Shown: one piece after another, positions 1-10,565 of the stretch
Numbering within the stretch: the stretch's first letter is position 1
Layout: the number at the start of each line of letters is the position of its first letter
Source: Endocalyx cinctus
Lineage: Eukaryota > Ascomycota > Sordariomycetes > Amphisphaeriales > Apiosporaceae
DNA length: 64,000 bases
Assembly (NCBI GenBank): GCA_001600455.1
Contig: BCKC01000007.1
Coordinates: 1,490,019-1,554,018 of the forward strand
Direction of reading: 5' to 3'
The notes under the pieces: generated by a model
Database searches by the model: none
What the model was told of the DNA's origin: nothing
The model's input: only the letters and a program-made list of their open reading frames with translations
Position numbers and translations under genes: made by a program

Positions 1-1070
1 CCCTATAATAAATTTGGTTAGTAATCAAAAGACTCCCCCCCTCCACGTTTTCATAAGGTTATAATATATATATATATATATATATAATACTTACTTCAGG
101 CATGATCGGTTTCCCATCTTTATCCGCGACGTACCGGAACGGCATCTCGGTGCTCTCGTGCTCGTTGAACTTGAGCTCGGGAAAGTCCAGGTAGGGTATC
201 TTGCTGAGAGTAACTATTTTATTTTATTTCCCTCTCGGTTAGCAGGGTGATTGCTATATGGGTGATAGTAAAAAAATAGGTACTTACACTGTTCCTCAAT
301 CACCATCCTCGTCACCCGCACAGCCGTATCGGTCGTCATTTGCACGGGTCCCAATCTCCGGCCGACAAAACCTTTTTTCCGTAACTCGGACGTGCGATCT
401 AATTTATTCTCATCCGGAATATGAGTATGTTTTCTTTATGCCTTTCTCGCCCCCTTTTTCTTTCTCATTCTTACTCGTATTCGCCCCCTTTTAAGGCTTT
501 AACTTGGCCAACTGAGAAGGAGAGGGCGAAGAGTAAACAAGGTGGGAATATGAGATGAGCAGAATCATATAAAACTGAAGCATAACTTACCTCGCGGTGG
601 ATCATCACCTATACGTTATCATGCTCGAGTCAGCTGCTGCAACGAAAGAAAAATATACGCATAAAATATCAAGCTAGAGACAGCCATATACACCACATTT
701 AACATGCCATAATCAAGAAAAAGCACAACTCACCCAGAATCCCCCCAAACAAGAAAACGTCAAACTCGGCCTTATCATCCGGGTTCAGATCCTTCTCGGC
801 CTGCGGATCCAGCAAGCAGACCCTCTTCTTCGTCTCCTCCTCGCGGCCGTACAATTCCTCGACCCCGCGCTTCTCCGCTCTGAAGGTATCATTCAGGGAC
901 TCGTCCTCGGCCAGCTTCGGCGGGACCTTGAATCCTTCGGGCAGGGAGGAGAGGAAGAACTGGCCTCCGACCTTGGCCGTCTCCCGCGCGATGGTGACGT
1001 ACTCTAGCTCGGACCAGGGTCCCAGCTCCGGGTCGAGATGCTCGACTATGTAGGTTTTGTGGATTGGCAT
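1..1070 (-). CDS. sfm1: Sfm1-type SPOUT protein arginine methyltransferase (3' partial)
   Basis: Family role: yeast Sfm1 is a SPOUT-fold methyltransferase that monomethylates ribosomal protein uS3 (Rps3) on arginine in the cytosol. Exons read from the minus strand: 1070-734, 608-591, 398-290, 203-95 and a last exon starting at 2 and leaving the window. Phases join cleanly. Visible family motifs are YIVEH near the N-terminus, CLLDPQAEKDL (about residues 85-95), FGGILGDDPPRDRTSELR across the first two junctions, RRLGPVQMTTDTAVR in exon 3 and TEMPFRY in exon 4; all match the yeast protein in order. Exon 2 is only 18 nt. The exon 3 donor appears to be GTGTAAG, because that phase restores EHKIPYLDFPE. 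The start is the first ATG, directly followed by the conserved N-terminus. The C-terminal end is missing only because the window stops. Confidence 0.9.
58..87. repeat. (TA)n microsatellite in an sfm1 intron
   Basis: A run of alternating T and A lies in the last visible intron of sfm1, between the donor at 94 and the branch point and acceptor near position 3. Confidence 0.8.
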
Positions 1071-1795
1071 TTTTTTTTTCTTGTCTTTTTCTTGGAATAC
1101 CTTGAAGTTCCTTGAAGATCTGCCTCTTCTTCTTCTTCTTTTTATATTTTATCTAGAAACTTTTTTTTCGTAAAGGTATGGATGAAAGGGAAAAAAGGAA
1201 CTTCTCCTAGGCGAAAAAGTGCATAAAAAATGACTTAACCCGATGAATTATACTTAATTTTCATAATGTAACTTGTGACGTATAGAAAAGAGATAATGCC
1301 GCTAAAGAGGAAATTTTCGTGTACATTGATTGGCCGAACTATGATTTCTAGGGCATTCTTGAACAGTTTAGGCAAGTAGCTATTCTAGCTATCACTTGCG
1401 CGTAGATACATCTCAGTTTCTCATCTCTGCAGCTCTGTCACTTGAAGTATAAAATCTTATACTTAGAAGTTTCAAAAGATCTGTTGACAAGACTATTCAT
1501 CTATCCCATTGATATTCTGCACAATCTCTTAATAGAGATAATCGCACTGTATTATGACTTCCGAGCCTAGTAAAATATCTCCCCTTAACGCCCTTTTGCT
1601 ATGCAACCGTAGCAATATTCATCGCGAAAGGGTGCTCAATCTAACCCGGGGATGCTAACCTGCTACACACTGATATTGTACAATTTCCTTGCTGTTATAA
1701 AGGCTGCGAGGTCTCCTTCACAGTTTCCATAACGACAATCAAAATAAATCAAACAAGCCTGAACGCTAGAACAATTCTTCTTAAATCTCTTGCCC
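1071..1795. other. Intergenic: sfm1 upstream / iec3 downstream
   Basis: No coding region is supported. The part next to the sfm1 start holds poly-T and CTT-rich stretches on the plus strand, the expected leader side of sfm1. The rest is plain AT-rich sequence. Confidence 0.6.
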
Positions 1796-2970
1796 TTAAC
1801 CGGTAGATTTTCGACCTGAATTTCTGGGTCGAGCAGAAGATTTCTTAGCGTTTCGACTGGACCCTCCCTTGGGTCGATATCCCGGATCATCATCTCGTTT
1901 CCTTTTACCACCTTTGGTGACGGTTGGGGTGGGTTGATCGTAGCCGTTATCGTCATCCCAGTCCATTGACCGGCTGGCTTCTTTCTCTTTCTCCTTCTCC
2001 TTCCGGCTGGCCGTAGATTGTCGCTTATTCGAGCGCGAATTAGTAACACTCTTGCGCTTCTTACTACCGCCTTCCTCGCCGTCGTGTCGATCCTTATCTT
2101 TTTCTTTCTCCTTTTCCTTCTCTTTCTCCTTGTCTTTGTCCTTCTCTTTCTCTAGATCTTGTAGGAAGGTCTTCGGAGCGTTCCTACGGAGCCAGTTGTA
2201 GACGCTAGTAGGATTCCTCAAGGCGAAGTTCGCCGCCGGATCCACGGTCTTGACTCCGGTGAGAGATGGCGCGAGAGAAGGTTTTGGCTTAAGCCCTAGC
2301 CGGACGTCAAGTTCATGTAGATATTCATCGATATCATCGGCGCTAAGGAAACTGGTGGGGTTAAGCTCGGGATCTGAGGGTACCAGATCATCTTTGAGCT
2401 GTTGGGGAACATCGCCATTCTTGTTCTGAATCATCCAATCGAGATCTCTGTGGCGCACTTCTTTCATCAACCCTTTGAGAGACTTTGTAGGTTTCTGAGT
2501 AGCGTCGGAATCTTCGGCATCCTCGTCTTCTTCCGCGTCCATATTTATGTCTATGCGTCGTTCGAAAGGAATCTGAGGAGAGTCGTTGACGTCTAGTAAT
2601 AAATCCATCAAGCGGCTGCGATTGATAGAAAAAAAAATAGAGATTAGTATTAAATTAACATAGAAATTTATGATAAGAATGGATGATATCCATAGATTAA
2701 ATTGAGCTCTAGGTAGAAGATGAGGAGATGAGAATGGTTGGCGACTTACTCGTTTTCTACAGCTAGACGTTTCGCGGTCCTCTTAGCCTGTTGTTCCAAC
2801 TTATGCAGGTCTTCGCTCTCGAGCATCCGGTGATCGAAGTTGATGCGCATTTTGCGATACTTCTTCTTCCAGGACTTATAGGAGTGTCGAGCATCGGTCA
2901 TAGGAAAGTCATCGTTAGAACCATCCCGGTCTCGTAGTCCAGGTTCGGCCTTGACTGAAGGTGTGTCCAT
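1796..2970 (-). CDS. iec3: INO80 chromatin-remodelling complex subunit Iec3
   Basis: Iec3 is a subunit of the INO80 ATP-dependent nucleosome-remodelling complex, first described in fission yeast. Two exons, 2970-2750 and 2615-1796, joined by an intron whose splicing gives NDRLMDLLLDVND; protein 346 aa. The N-terminal family block is clear: SYKSWKKKYRKMRINFD (about residues 30-46), followed by a helical stretch ending in RTAKRLAVEND and the LLLDVN motif across the intron. The middle holds an acidic patch (DAEEDEDAEDSDA). The tail is low-complexity Lys/Glu/Asp followed by a basic Ser/Arg/Lys-rich end, suiting a nuclear protein. The start ATG at 2970 is the first in frame. The gene is divergent from myg1. 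Confidence 0.85.
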
Positions 2971-3874
2971 ATTTGAATGAGATGGGCCGATGAAGGCCAG
3001 GAATAGGAATTAATTATATGGGAAGTTGAAGAGAAATCATGCGATTTGATTGTGGTGATAATTGATTGATTTGGTTGATTAATTGATTTCGGGTTTGAAT
3101 AATACACCTGATGATTATAAAACTACTTATTGCGTAGTTCAGAAGAGAGGGAGAGAAAAAAAAAAAAAAAAAAAAAGTCAGAAAGAAAAGAAAAAAGAAA
3201 AGAATGAAGGAATGAGAAAAGAAAATTGAAAGAAAAGTGAGATACGTAAATAATCGATCTTACTTTCAATGAAGATAAAATTAAATAAATAAAAAATCAA
3301 AAGTATTAAAGTGTCTACCCTACAAAGTAGTGTAACTAAAAGTAGGCTCTGGCTGTATCAATTCTTATCCCTTTCACGCCTCCAAACTTTTTCTTTTGGC
3401 ACGCGTGTTTTTGTTACTATACCCGCTATCCATGGACACTGCGTACGCTTACAAGGAAAGTTATTAGGTCGCATCGTATCATCACTTACATAAGTAACCT
3501 AAACTTTGAGCTTCATTGAAAAGGTACCTATCCAGCTATCCTACAAACCTTGTAAACCCCACACTACACTACCTGTACTGTACTATTATTATAAGTTAAT
3601 ACAGTATGCTATCGATTTATTCACAAGTTGAAAGCAAACAAAACTCTCCACGGTAGCTGCTTTTTTTCTCCTAGAGAAAGTTCAAAACTCCAGAAAATTT
3701 AACTAAAATTCTATCCGAACTACTTATTTAGAATTCAAAAATAAAATACGATAGAAATAAAACATAATTGACTTTCTAAAATAAAAATATCGAGAATACA
3801 AATTTCCTTTCGAAGACCGCCACTCCCCCGCTCCATTACCCACCAACCTACCCACCTACCACGGCCACCGTTGT
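2971..3874. other. Divergent promoter region iec3 / myg1
   Basis: Shared upstream region of two divergent genes. It contains a 21-A run at 3156-3176, flanking purine-rich repeats (GAAAAG-like) to about 3245, and AT-rich DNA. No further gene is supported. Confidence 0.6.
3156..3176. repeat. Poly-A run (21 nt)
   Basis: Uninterrupted adenines in the iec3/myg1 divergent promoter, followed by a GA-rich tract. Length may be unstable or affected by sequencing. Confidence 0.9.
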
Positions 3875-4987
3875 ATGCTCAGCAGGCTCAGCAGGCTCAG
3901 CAGACAAATCCACAACATGGCAGAGAGCGCGGCTAAGAGACTGAAGACCGAAGGGTCACCCCTCACCATCGCCACCCACAACGGGCACTTCCACGCCGAC
4001 GAAGCGCTGGCCGTGTACATGCTACGGCAGCTGCCTCGGTACCAGGACGCCACCCTAGTCCGGACGCGGGACCCGACCGTGCTGGACCTGTGCGACACCG
4101 TAGTCGACGTCGGCGGCGTGTACGACCCCTCGACGAACCGGTACGACCACCACCAGCGCACCTTCGACACCACCTTTCCCGGACGGCCCACCAAGCTCTC
4201 GAGCGCCGGCCTCGTGTACATGCACTTCGGCCGGTCCCTGATCGCGAACAAGCTCGCGCGACCCGAGGACGACGAGGAGACCGTCGGGCTCATCTGGCGA
4301 AAAGTCTACGAATCCTTCGTCGAGGCCGTCGACGCCAACGATAACGGCATCTCGGCTTACGACCCCCAAAAGCTCGCCGCCGCGGGTCTCGAGAAGAGGT
4401 TCGCCGACGGCGGCTTCACCCTGGCCTCGGTCGTCTCGCGCCTCAACCCCGAGTGGAACGAACCCCGACCGGCCGACCCGGCCGAGGCCCAGGCGGCCGA
4501 GGACGCCAAGTTCGAAAAGGCCAGCGCGCGCATGGGCGACGAGTTCGCCGCCGAGCTCGAGTACCACGTCGGCTCGTGGCTGCCGGCCCGGACCGTCGTG
4601 CAGGAGGCGTACGCGAACCGGGCCAAGTACGATCCCGAGGGACGCGTCATGGTCTTGGAGGGCCAGTCGGTCCCCTGGAAGGACCACCTGTACACGCTCG
4701 AGGCGCAGGCGGCTGAGGCGGGCGACGACAAGAAAGTCCTGTACGTCCTGTACCCCGAGAACCCCGGCCCGGGCGCCAAGTGGCGGATACAGGCCGTCCC
4801 CGTGACCAAGGACTCGTTCCAGAGCCGCAAGCCGCTGCCCGAGCCGTGGCGGGGCGCCCGGGACGAGAAGCTCGACGAGATCTGCGGCGTGCCCGGTTCC
4901 GTCTTCGTGCACGCTTCCGGCTTCATCGGCGGGAACAAGACGTTGGAGGGCGTGAAGACCATGGCGGAGAAGGCGTGCGCTTTCTAA
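3875..4987 (+). CDS. myg1: MYG1 family (UPF0160) DHH-type exonuclease
   Basis: MYG1 proteins are metal-dependent nucleases of the DHH-like fold; the mammalian member is a 3'-5' RNA exonuclease acting in both nucleus and mitochondria. Single exon, 370 aa. Signature motifs: THNGHFHADEALA (about residues 33-45), RTRDP, DVGGVYDP and the metal-binding RYDHHQ, then the SSAGLVY block, a DANDNGI motif and a C-terminal ASGFIGGNKTLEGV motif. Two starts are possible. The ATG at 3875 adds 14 residues containing three LSR triplets, Arg-rich and acid-free as in a mitochondrial presequence. The ATG at 3917 starts MAESAAKRLK, a nuclear-type basic N-terminus. Coding sequence is much more GC-rich than its flanks. 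Confidence 0.93.
   Translation: MLSRLSRLSRQIHNMAESAAKRLKTEGSPLTIATHNGHFHADEALAVYMLRQLPRYQDATLVRTRDPTVLDLCDTVVDVGGVYDPSTNRYDHHQRTFDTTFPGRPTKLSSAGLVYMHFGRSLIANKLARPEDDEETVGLIWRKVYESFVEAVDANDNGISAYDPQKLAAAGLEKRFADGGFTLASVVSRLNPEWNEPRPADPAEAQAAEDAKFEKASARMGDEFAAELEYHVGSWLPARTVVQEAYANRAKYDPEGRVMVLEGQSVPWKDHLYTLEAQAAEAGDDKKVLYVLYPENPGPGAKWRIQAVPVTKDSFQSRKPLPEPWRGARDEKLDEICGVPGSVFVHASGFIGGNKTLEGVKTMAEKACAF
3878..3904 (+). repeat. 9-bp in-frame tandem repeat encoding (LSR)3
   Basis: Three copies of CTCAGCAGG (last base changed in the third) directly after the first ATG of myg1. Because the unit is a multiple of three, copy changes would keep the frame and alter the putative presequence by three residues each. 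Confidence 0.85.
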
Positions 4988-6070
4988 AAGAAAAAGTTGA
5001 AAAATAAAATAAAATAAAAGGGCATTACATAGGTAACCGGACGGGGGGTATTTACGGTTCACGGCCTAGGATACAGAAAATGAGAAAAAAAAAATTAGTA
5101 TGTCTGCAGACGTAACTAACACATAAAACGACGCACATGTAAGGGACGACGAAGGGAAAATAAAAAGTTATGGCTTTAATTTTTTTTTTTTTTTTGAACT
5201 GAAGACATTGTTGTTAACCTATTACTGTGACGTTAAACTAAAATGATTCGCAACTTCCATCCCAACATCAATATGAATCAAGTTCAATCCATTTCCGAGC
5301 CTTGGTAGCTAGTGGATAGTCAAACAAACAGGACCTAACGATTGTAATGATGAGAGGGAATAAGTAATAGTGACATAAAGTAACCGTAGAGTAAAAAAAC
5401 GCTCTTCCGGTAGTATTCATTGTGCGTGTTTCTTTTCAAATCAATGTGATCCTTAACGTGTCCGCATACGAGATATTACATTCCCAATAAACGCCGAAAG
5501 ACGAGCTGGCTTGTTTGCGTGTTTCTTTCTTTCTTTCATGATATATCCATCGTGAAGAGTAAGGTACCAACAGAAAACCATTTTGCGCTACCACTTCGCG
5601 TGTTTGCTGCTCCCATTTGAATGAAACAAGGCAAATAAGTAAGGAGGTATGTATCCCTCTGTACATGCTATTTTTTTCTTGTGGAGAGAGAAAACGCATC
5701 AAGGAGGAAAAAGCAGCTCGAAAGAACTATCATACTCGTACGATGTAGGTAGAGGAGATAGGGGGGTTCATCCGTGTGTAGAAAGAATAGAAAAGAAAAG
5801 AAAAGCTGTCCGATATTTTGAAAACGCATCGCACGCAATCTCATATCCCCTTCCTGTTTCCATTTCCATGGTAAAAGAGCCATACATAAAAACTCATAAT
5901 TAAAAAAAAAAAAAAAAAAGTCAAATCCACCACCCCTTTCCGTATTCCTTTAACAATAAGAAAGCGCAAAGATATCATCATCTCTTGGCATTGTTTCATC
6001 CGTAATCAAACCATTTCAATCATTTCATTCGACCCGTATCAATCATCGTCTCCGCCCCGATCCTCGGCCT
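4988..6070. other. Convergent 3' region myg1 / igo1
   Basis: The 3' flanks of two convergent genes. It contains a T16 run at 5180-5195 and an A-run near 5903-5919. Short open frames here have no recognisable motif or codon character. Confidence 0.6.
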
Positions 6071-6827
6071 TTATCTTCGAGGAATGGTCTGCTGAGCATT
6101 CCCTTCGTCCACGTTCTCGTCCTCGTCCGCGCTAGTCTCCCGGTTGAGGAAGCTGCCCTCCTTGACGGGGCTTCCCTGGGAGCCGACGGTGGTGCCGGTA
6201 GCGCTGTTGGTGGCGGCGTTGGTATTGGCGGTCGCTTGGTGGTGATGTCCGTTGTTGAGGCTGCTCGACGAGCTCTGGGTGGGCGAGGATAGGTGAGGGA
6301 TGTTTTCGGGCACGGGGTGCTGGCTCCCGACGCTGCCCGTGTCGACGCTGTCGCCCTTGCCCGCTTTCGACATGGCGTAGTCGCCGCTGTCGAAGTACTT
6401 GCGCTCCTTCAGGTGCTTGGCGAAGTGGTCGGATTTGGACGGGAGCTTGCCGTACAGGCGGAAGAGGCGCTGCTCTTCGGGAGTGAGAGACTGTGGTTTT
6501 GGTTTATACATAACGTTAGACAATAGTACATTTGGAAAGAGTGGGTAAATATATGTGCGAGAGAGAGAGAAAAAAAAGAAGAAGAAACGAGAGGAAGCCG
6601 AGACATGGTTGTCGAGGGGAGGGGAAACAAAGAACGTTAATGTATCTTGCTTATTTGTTGTACACAAGATACTGATCGCATCCGAACTCTTTTTCCCCGT
6701 TTGGATTCGAACGGTCTTTATCCCTTCTCTTTCCATGTTTCTCGTATTCGGTATGCAGATAGGAATCTAGTTGCGAATGTGAACTCACCTTGATGTCAAC
6801 TTTGTTCTTCTGGTGAGGGTTCATCAT
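6071..6827 (-). CDS. igo1: Endosulfine family protein Igo1 (PP2A-B55 inhibitor when phosphorylated)
   Basis: In yeasts, Igo1 is phosphorylated by the Greatwall-type kinase Rim15 (Ppk18/Cek1 in fission yeast); it then inhibits PP2A-B55 and controls mRNA stability and entry into quiescence. Two exons, 6827-6789 (13 codons, MMNPHQKNKVDIK) and 6490-6071; protein 152 aa. The endosulfine core spans the junction: LTPEEQRLFRLYGKLPS, then LKERKYFDSGDYAMSKAGK. The FDSGDY phosphorylation motif is intact (Ser at about residue 52). The C-terminal half is low-complexity Ser/Asn/Thr/His. The 298-nt intron is unusually long for this window. The second ATG, one codon later, could equally be the start. Confidence 0.92.
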
Positions 6828-9800
6828 GATTGCTGTCTTGTGGCTACCTCGAAAGAGGGGACTGACTAAGTTCTGTTCGTATTTACCGGTGGTTTATTTA
6901 GGTTTCAGAAGATTAGATAGACGATGTTAATCAGCAAAGAGTTCGGTTTGGTATATTTTTTTTTCTTTCGTTTTTTTTTTTTAACCCTGAGGGAGAGAAG
7001 CAAATGGTTGTTCGTTTCCCTAACGTATATAAAGTAAGGTTCGGTACTTAAGTACGTATATTAGGTGGGGGTTTAGGTTCTACACGTAGGGATTTATTCA
7101 ATTGCCAAGCCGCAAACCAATTGGGTTTAGTGTATTTGCTGCTTTTGCTCAGGCTCAGAATTCGGGCTTATCCTTGTTCACTAGCTAAGGGAAACATTTA
7201 TGAAAAAGTTATGCATGATACTTAAGTAACTTTTCTAAGCATGACTGCGTAACAGTTCTTGTAACAGCTTTTGAAAGTGTCGTCCGTTTTCTATCATAAA
7301 TGATGGGTATTGCAGTATATTACCAATCGTCACTATTATCAGTAGCACCCACGACCCAAGAATCGCTTTACGTGGTAGTCGGATACCAGGATGTAATACC
7401 TTGAGTACCGGCAACATCAGCTAACCCATCTACTCATCTATAATTGCTATACTCTTAGAATATGCTGGTTGGTCATCTAATATCTAAAGGTAACTTATAG
7501 AAAGAAGAGAACTAATCTGACTGGTCTTCTGATGCGAGCGTCATTCACAAAACAGTCGAGAATATCATCCAATTTGAAGAGGCCGACTTGTTGCCGTCCG
7601 CCGTAGCTTTACCGTGTAGTAGCTTCACAACTAGCACTACCCTTCATGACCTGGACAGGGATACATGCACATCAAAGGAACTCGAGGGGTGTGTGATCAG
7701 CTTGAACTATATCAACACCTTCCCTGTACCTGAAAGATTTCAAAGCTCCACGCAGGGTGCCCCAGGGTACACGAGACAACGTGGTCTCCGAGATGAAGCC
7801 TAATTTTGAGGTATAGATAATTACTCTTTGTATGTTTCTAGAAATTTGCCACTAACCATGCCCAGCTACGAGGGGGGGAAAAGAACCAAAAAAAGGCATA
7901 GACTGATACTATTACCATGTCCCCCGAGGATACCAAAGATGTGTTCAATCAGGATGTATAAGGTGAAATGTCATCTTCGCTCTCGCTAACGATGGCAACT
8001 TGCTGGTGCACCACGACGACGCATGTTGCCAGACTGTATATTACAACTACTCATATCAAATACGTAGCAGACTGACCATCTACCGCGGTTGGCGTCGGCT
8101 GGCTCACCAATACAGCTAAAGCCAGTGGCGTAAACAAGGTCGATAACGTCGTAGAGATTGATGCAGGTCATTCGCTATTCATCGGCGAGGCGGAGTAGCT
8201 AACGAAAACCTTCTTCATACGGTAGCTGAAGCCAATAAAGAGTACTTGTAAGGTAACATGGCCGTCACGACGTTACTCACTAGGAGTTATGCAAGTTTAC
8301 TCATGACTAATTTATGTAAAAATGGGTCATAGCTTAGGCTCAGGCTGAGCTCGGATTTTAAAGCGGCATGGCTCAGGTATAAATCCCATTTCGGTCGAGC
8401 TTGATAAAAAACCTATCTATCAGTTAATGCGTGATGAGGTGGGTGGGTAGTTTTCTTCAAGGTTAAAACCAGTCATAATCAAAGCCCAACTGACGTAAGC
8501 TAACCGGCCAATTAGAATTATTCTAGGTTAGCAGTTTAGGTATGCAATGTTTACTTAGTAACACTTTAATAACGTATACCATACCTAGGTACATATATTA
8601 TGTCACTGAAGTTACCGGGAGACACGGCTCTACACGGACTTGTTTGTACTATCGATAAGACATATGTATTAACACATTAATTTCATTCCTCTGACTGTTT
8701 ATTGTTTATTTATGCTGTTACTAGGGAATCCAACATCACCACGCTCGTTACCATGCCATTTCCCTTCAACCAATTTATACATTTTTCAAATACTTTAACA
8801 AATCCTTCTTCGTAATATTTACTCTTCTTATTGACGTTAAAAAGTAATCAATTTGGACACTGGTGTTTTTTTTTTTGTTTTTGTTTTTGGACATTTGAAG
8901 CTTTGACACTCTGATGATACACTATTGTTTAACAACAACCCGCCCCTACTATTTGGTAACCCTCGATTGTACAGAGTACAAAATAAGCAATAAGCTCATA
9001 CGATATCTTTTGACATGTCAAGAGACGATCGTGTGGGGTTGATAAATCCACACGGTAAATCATTCGACATCACCTGAATCTTACCCCGTACTTCCACAGC
9101 GTATGGTACTAGGTAGGTTAGATTCATAATATACCGCTTATAGTTTCTCTTCCATATGTCTTGTCATGTAAGTTGGGGTTACCTTTTAGATCTATACTAG
9201 TACATTACTTCGAACATCACGGAGTATTATAACTCTTTCGAGATAGCCGAAGCTGTCAAAAAATGGTGTGAAAATCATGAAGTATGTAAGACAATAGCGA
9301 TCCAACGCTCCCAACAAAATTCCACCGATCGAACTTTGCTTTTCACAAGAGTATATCAGTATAGAGAGACAGCTACGTATCGATGGCTATTAGTAAGAAG
9401 CGTGTAACCGTGGTATTGATCAGCCTTAATGAAAGAATAAATTACACAAAACCTGGCACCCGGTTTTATTCGACGGCGCAGGCTGGCAGGGTGATACAGC
9501 ATATGTACTGGGCCGCATGATTGGTATGGGATAAACACTGACATTGTTTTCGCGATAACATTCATATAAGTGTAAATCAGGAAATCACCTCAGGTCTGTC
9601 TCAGCATTAACAGAAACGAAGGATTACCCGATCCAACTTCCATACTCCGTATACATATTAATATATTCTAGTTGTATGATGGTCTAGCTCAGCATCGACT
9701 GAACGAAAGACGAACTGTAGCTTAATCGAGACCTACATCATAGCAAGCCATTTGATAATAAAATCTGCACACTAAATCCAGCGGATCTACGAATAGGCAA

Positions 9801-10565
9801 CCCGGCCGGTTGTCATGCCGCCATGCAGCGATGCGCTTCTCGGTTGCGGTCAATATTGAGTAGGTTATCATCAACTTGTGACATGCCCCTGTCATCTTCA
9901 ACGTCACTTTTCAGGGGGTTTGCGGGATTGAAGCATTCTGTCAACCTAATACGGCAATGATAAACCGGTCCTTCTCCAAACAGATCATGAGAACCCTCCC
10001 GCTCATCATTGATAGGGGATAAAAAAAAATCATTGCCACGTTGTTTATGCTTTATTTCTGAATCCGTCCTCTGACCCTTTTTTAAGATTTCTTTTCCGCA
10101 ACTGTATGTATTTTATACCTTTTACTTTTCAATGTGTTCATCAAGCCATTCTCAAATTCAGAACTGGAATCATGAAAATGATTGCTTTTTGCGCGACCCG
10201 TAGTCTCCGTGCATGTTGGTGTTGACATACCACCCACACCTATCTTCCGGCATTAATTAGGATAATTATATTGCCATCTCATATACATCAATCACAACAT
10301 CCAACTCCAAATAAACGATGGTATAGTAGGAAATATATGATGCGTGACATCACAAGCGTCACAGACTTATGGTAAAGTGATCTTGTCTATAGTGTTCTTC
10401 AAAATTGCGGCTGTAGACAATTAGTATTTAATTTAAAGCTGTCGCCTTGAGTAAAACTGTCTCGTCGAAGAGAAGTGTTCATTCCAATACTCGTATCGAC
10501 TTGAGAAATTGTTACCATTATTCAAAAACCACAGTGGTTAGAAGTACCAGATATTAACTTTAATC
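6828..10565. other. 3.7-kb gene-poor AT-rich region between igo1 and cel5
   Basis: Divergent spacer between igo1 and the endoglucanase gene. I found no frame with recognisable motifs on either strand; the longest open stretches are about 60-70 codons and unlike the coding DNA of the window. It includes one copy of a dispersed repeat (8336-8430) and one TACTCCGTA word (9643-9651). Its nature (decayed element or long promoter) is undetermined. Confidence 0.55.
8336..8430 (+). repeat. Dispersed repeat relic, copy 1
   Basis: Collinear similarity with 54437-54531. The word AAAGCGGCATGGCTCAGGTA at 8360 matches 54467 with three differences, all transitions. The word AAACCTATCTATCAG follows at 8409 (54513 in the other copy), at almost the same spacing (49 versus 46 nt). 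A CAGGCTSAG word precedes both. Confidence 0.5.

Noticed and set aside
4055..5062. Long minus-strand open frame opposite myg1
   Set aside because: It is antisense to a clearly conserved coding exon; open frames on both strands are expected in such GC-rich DNA.
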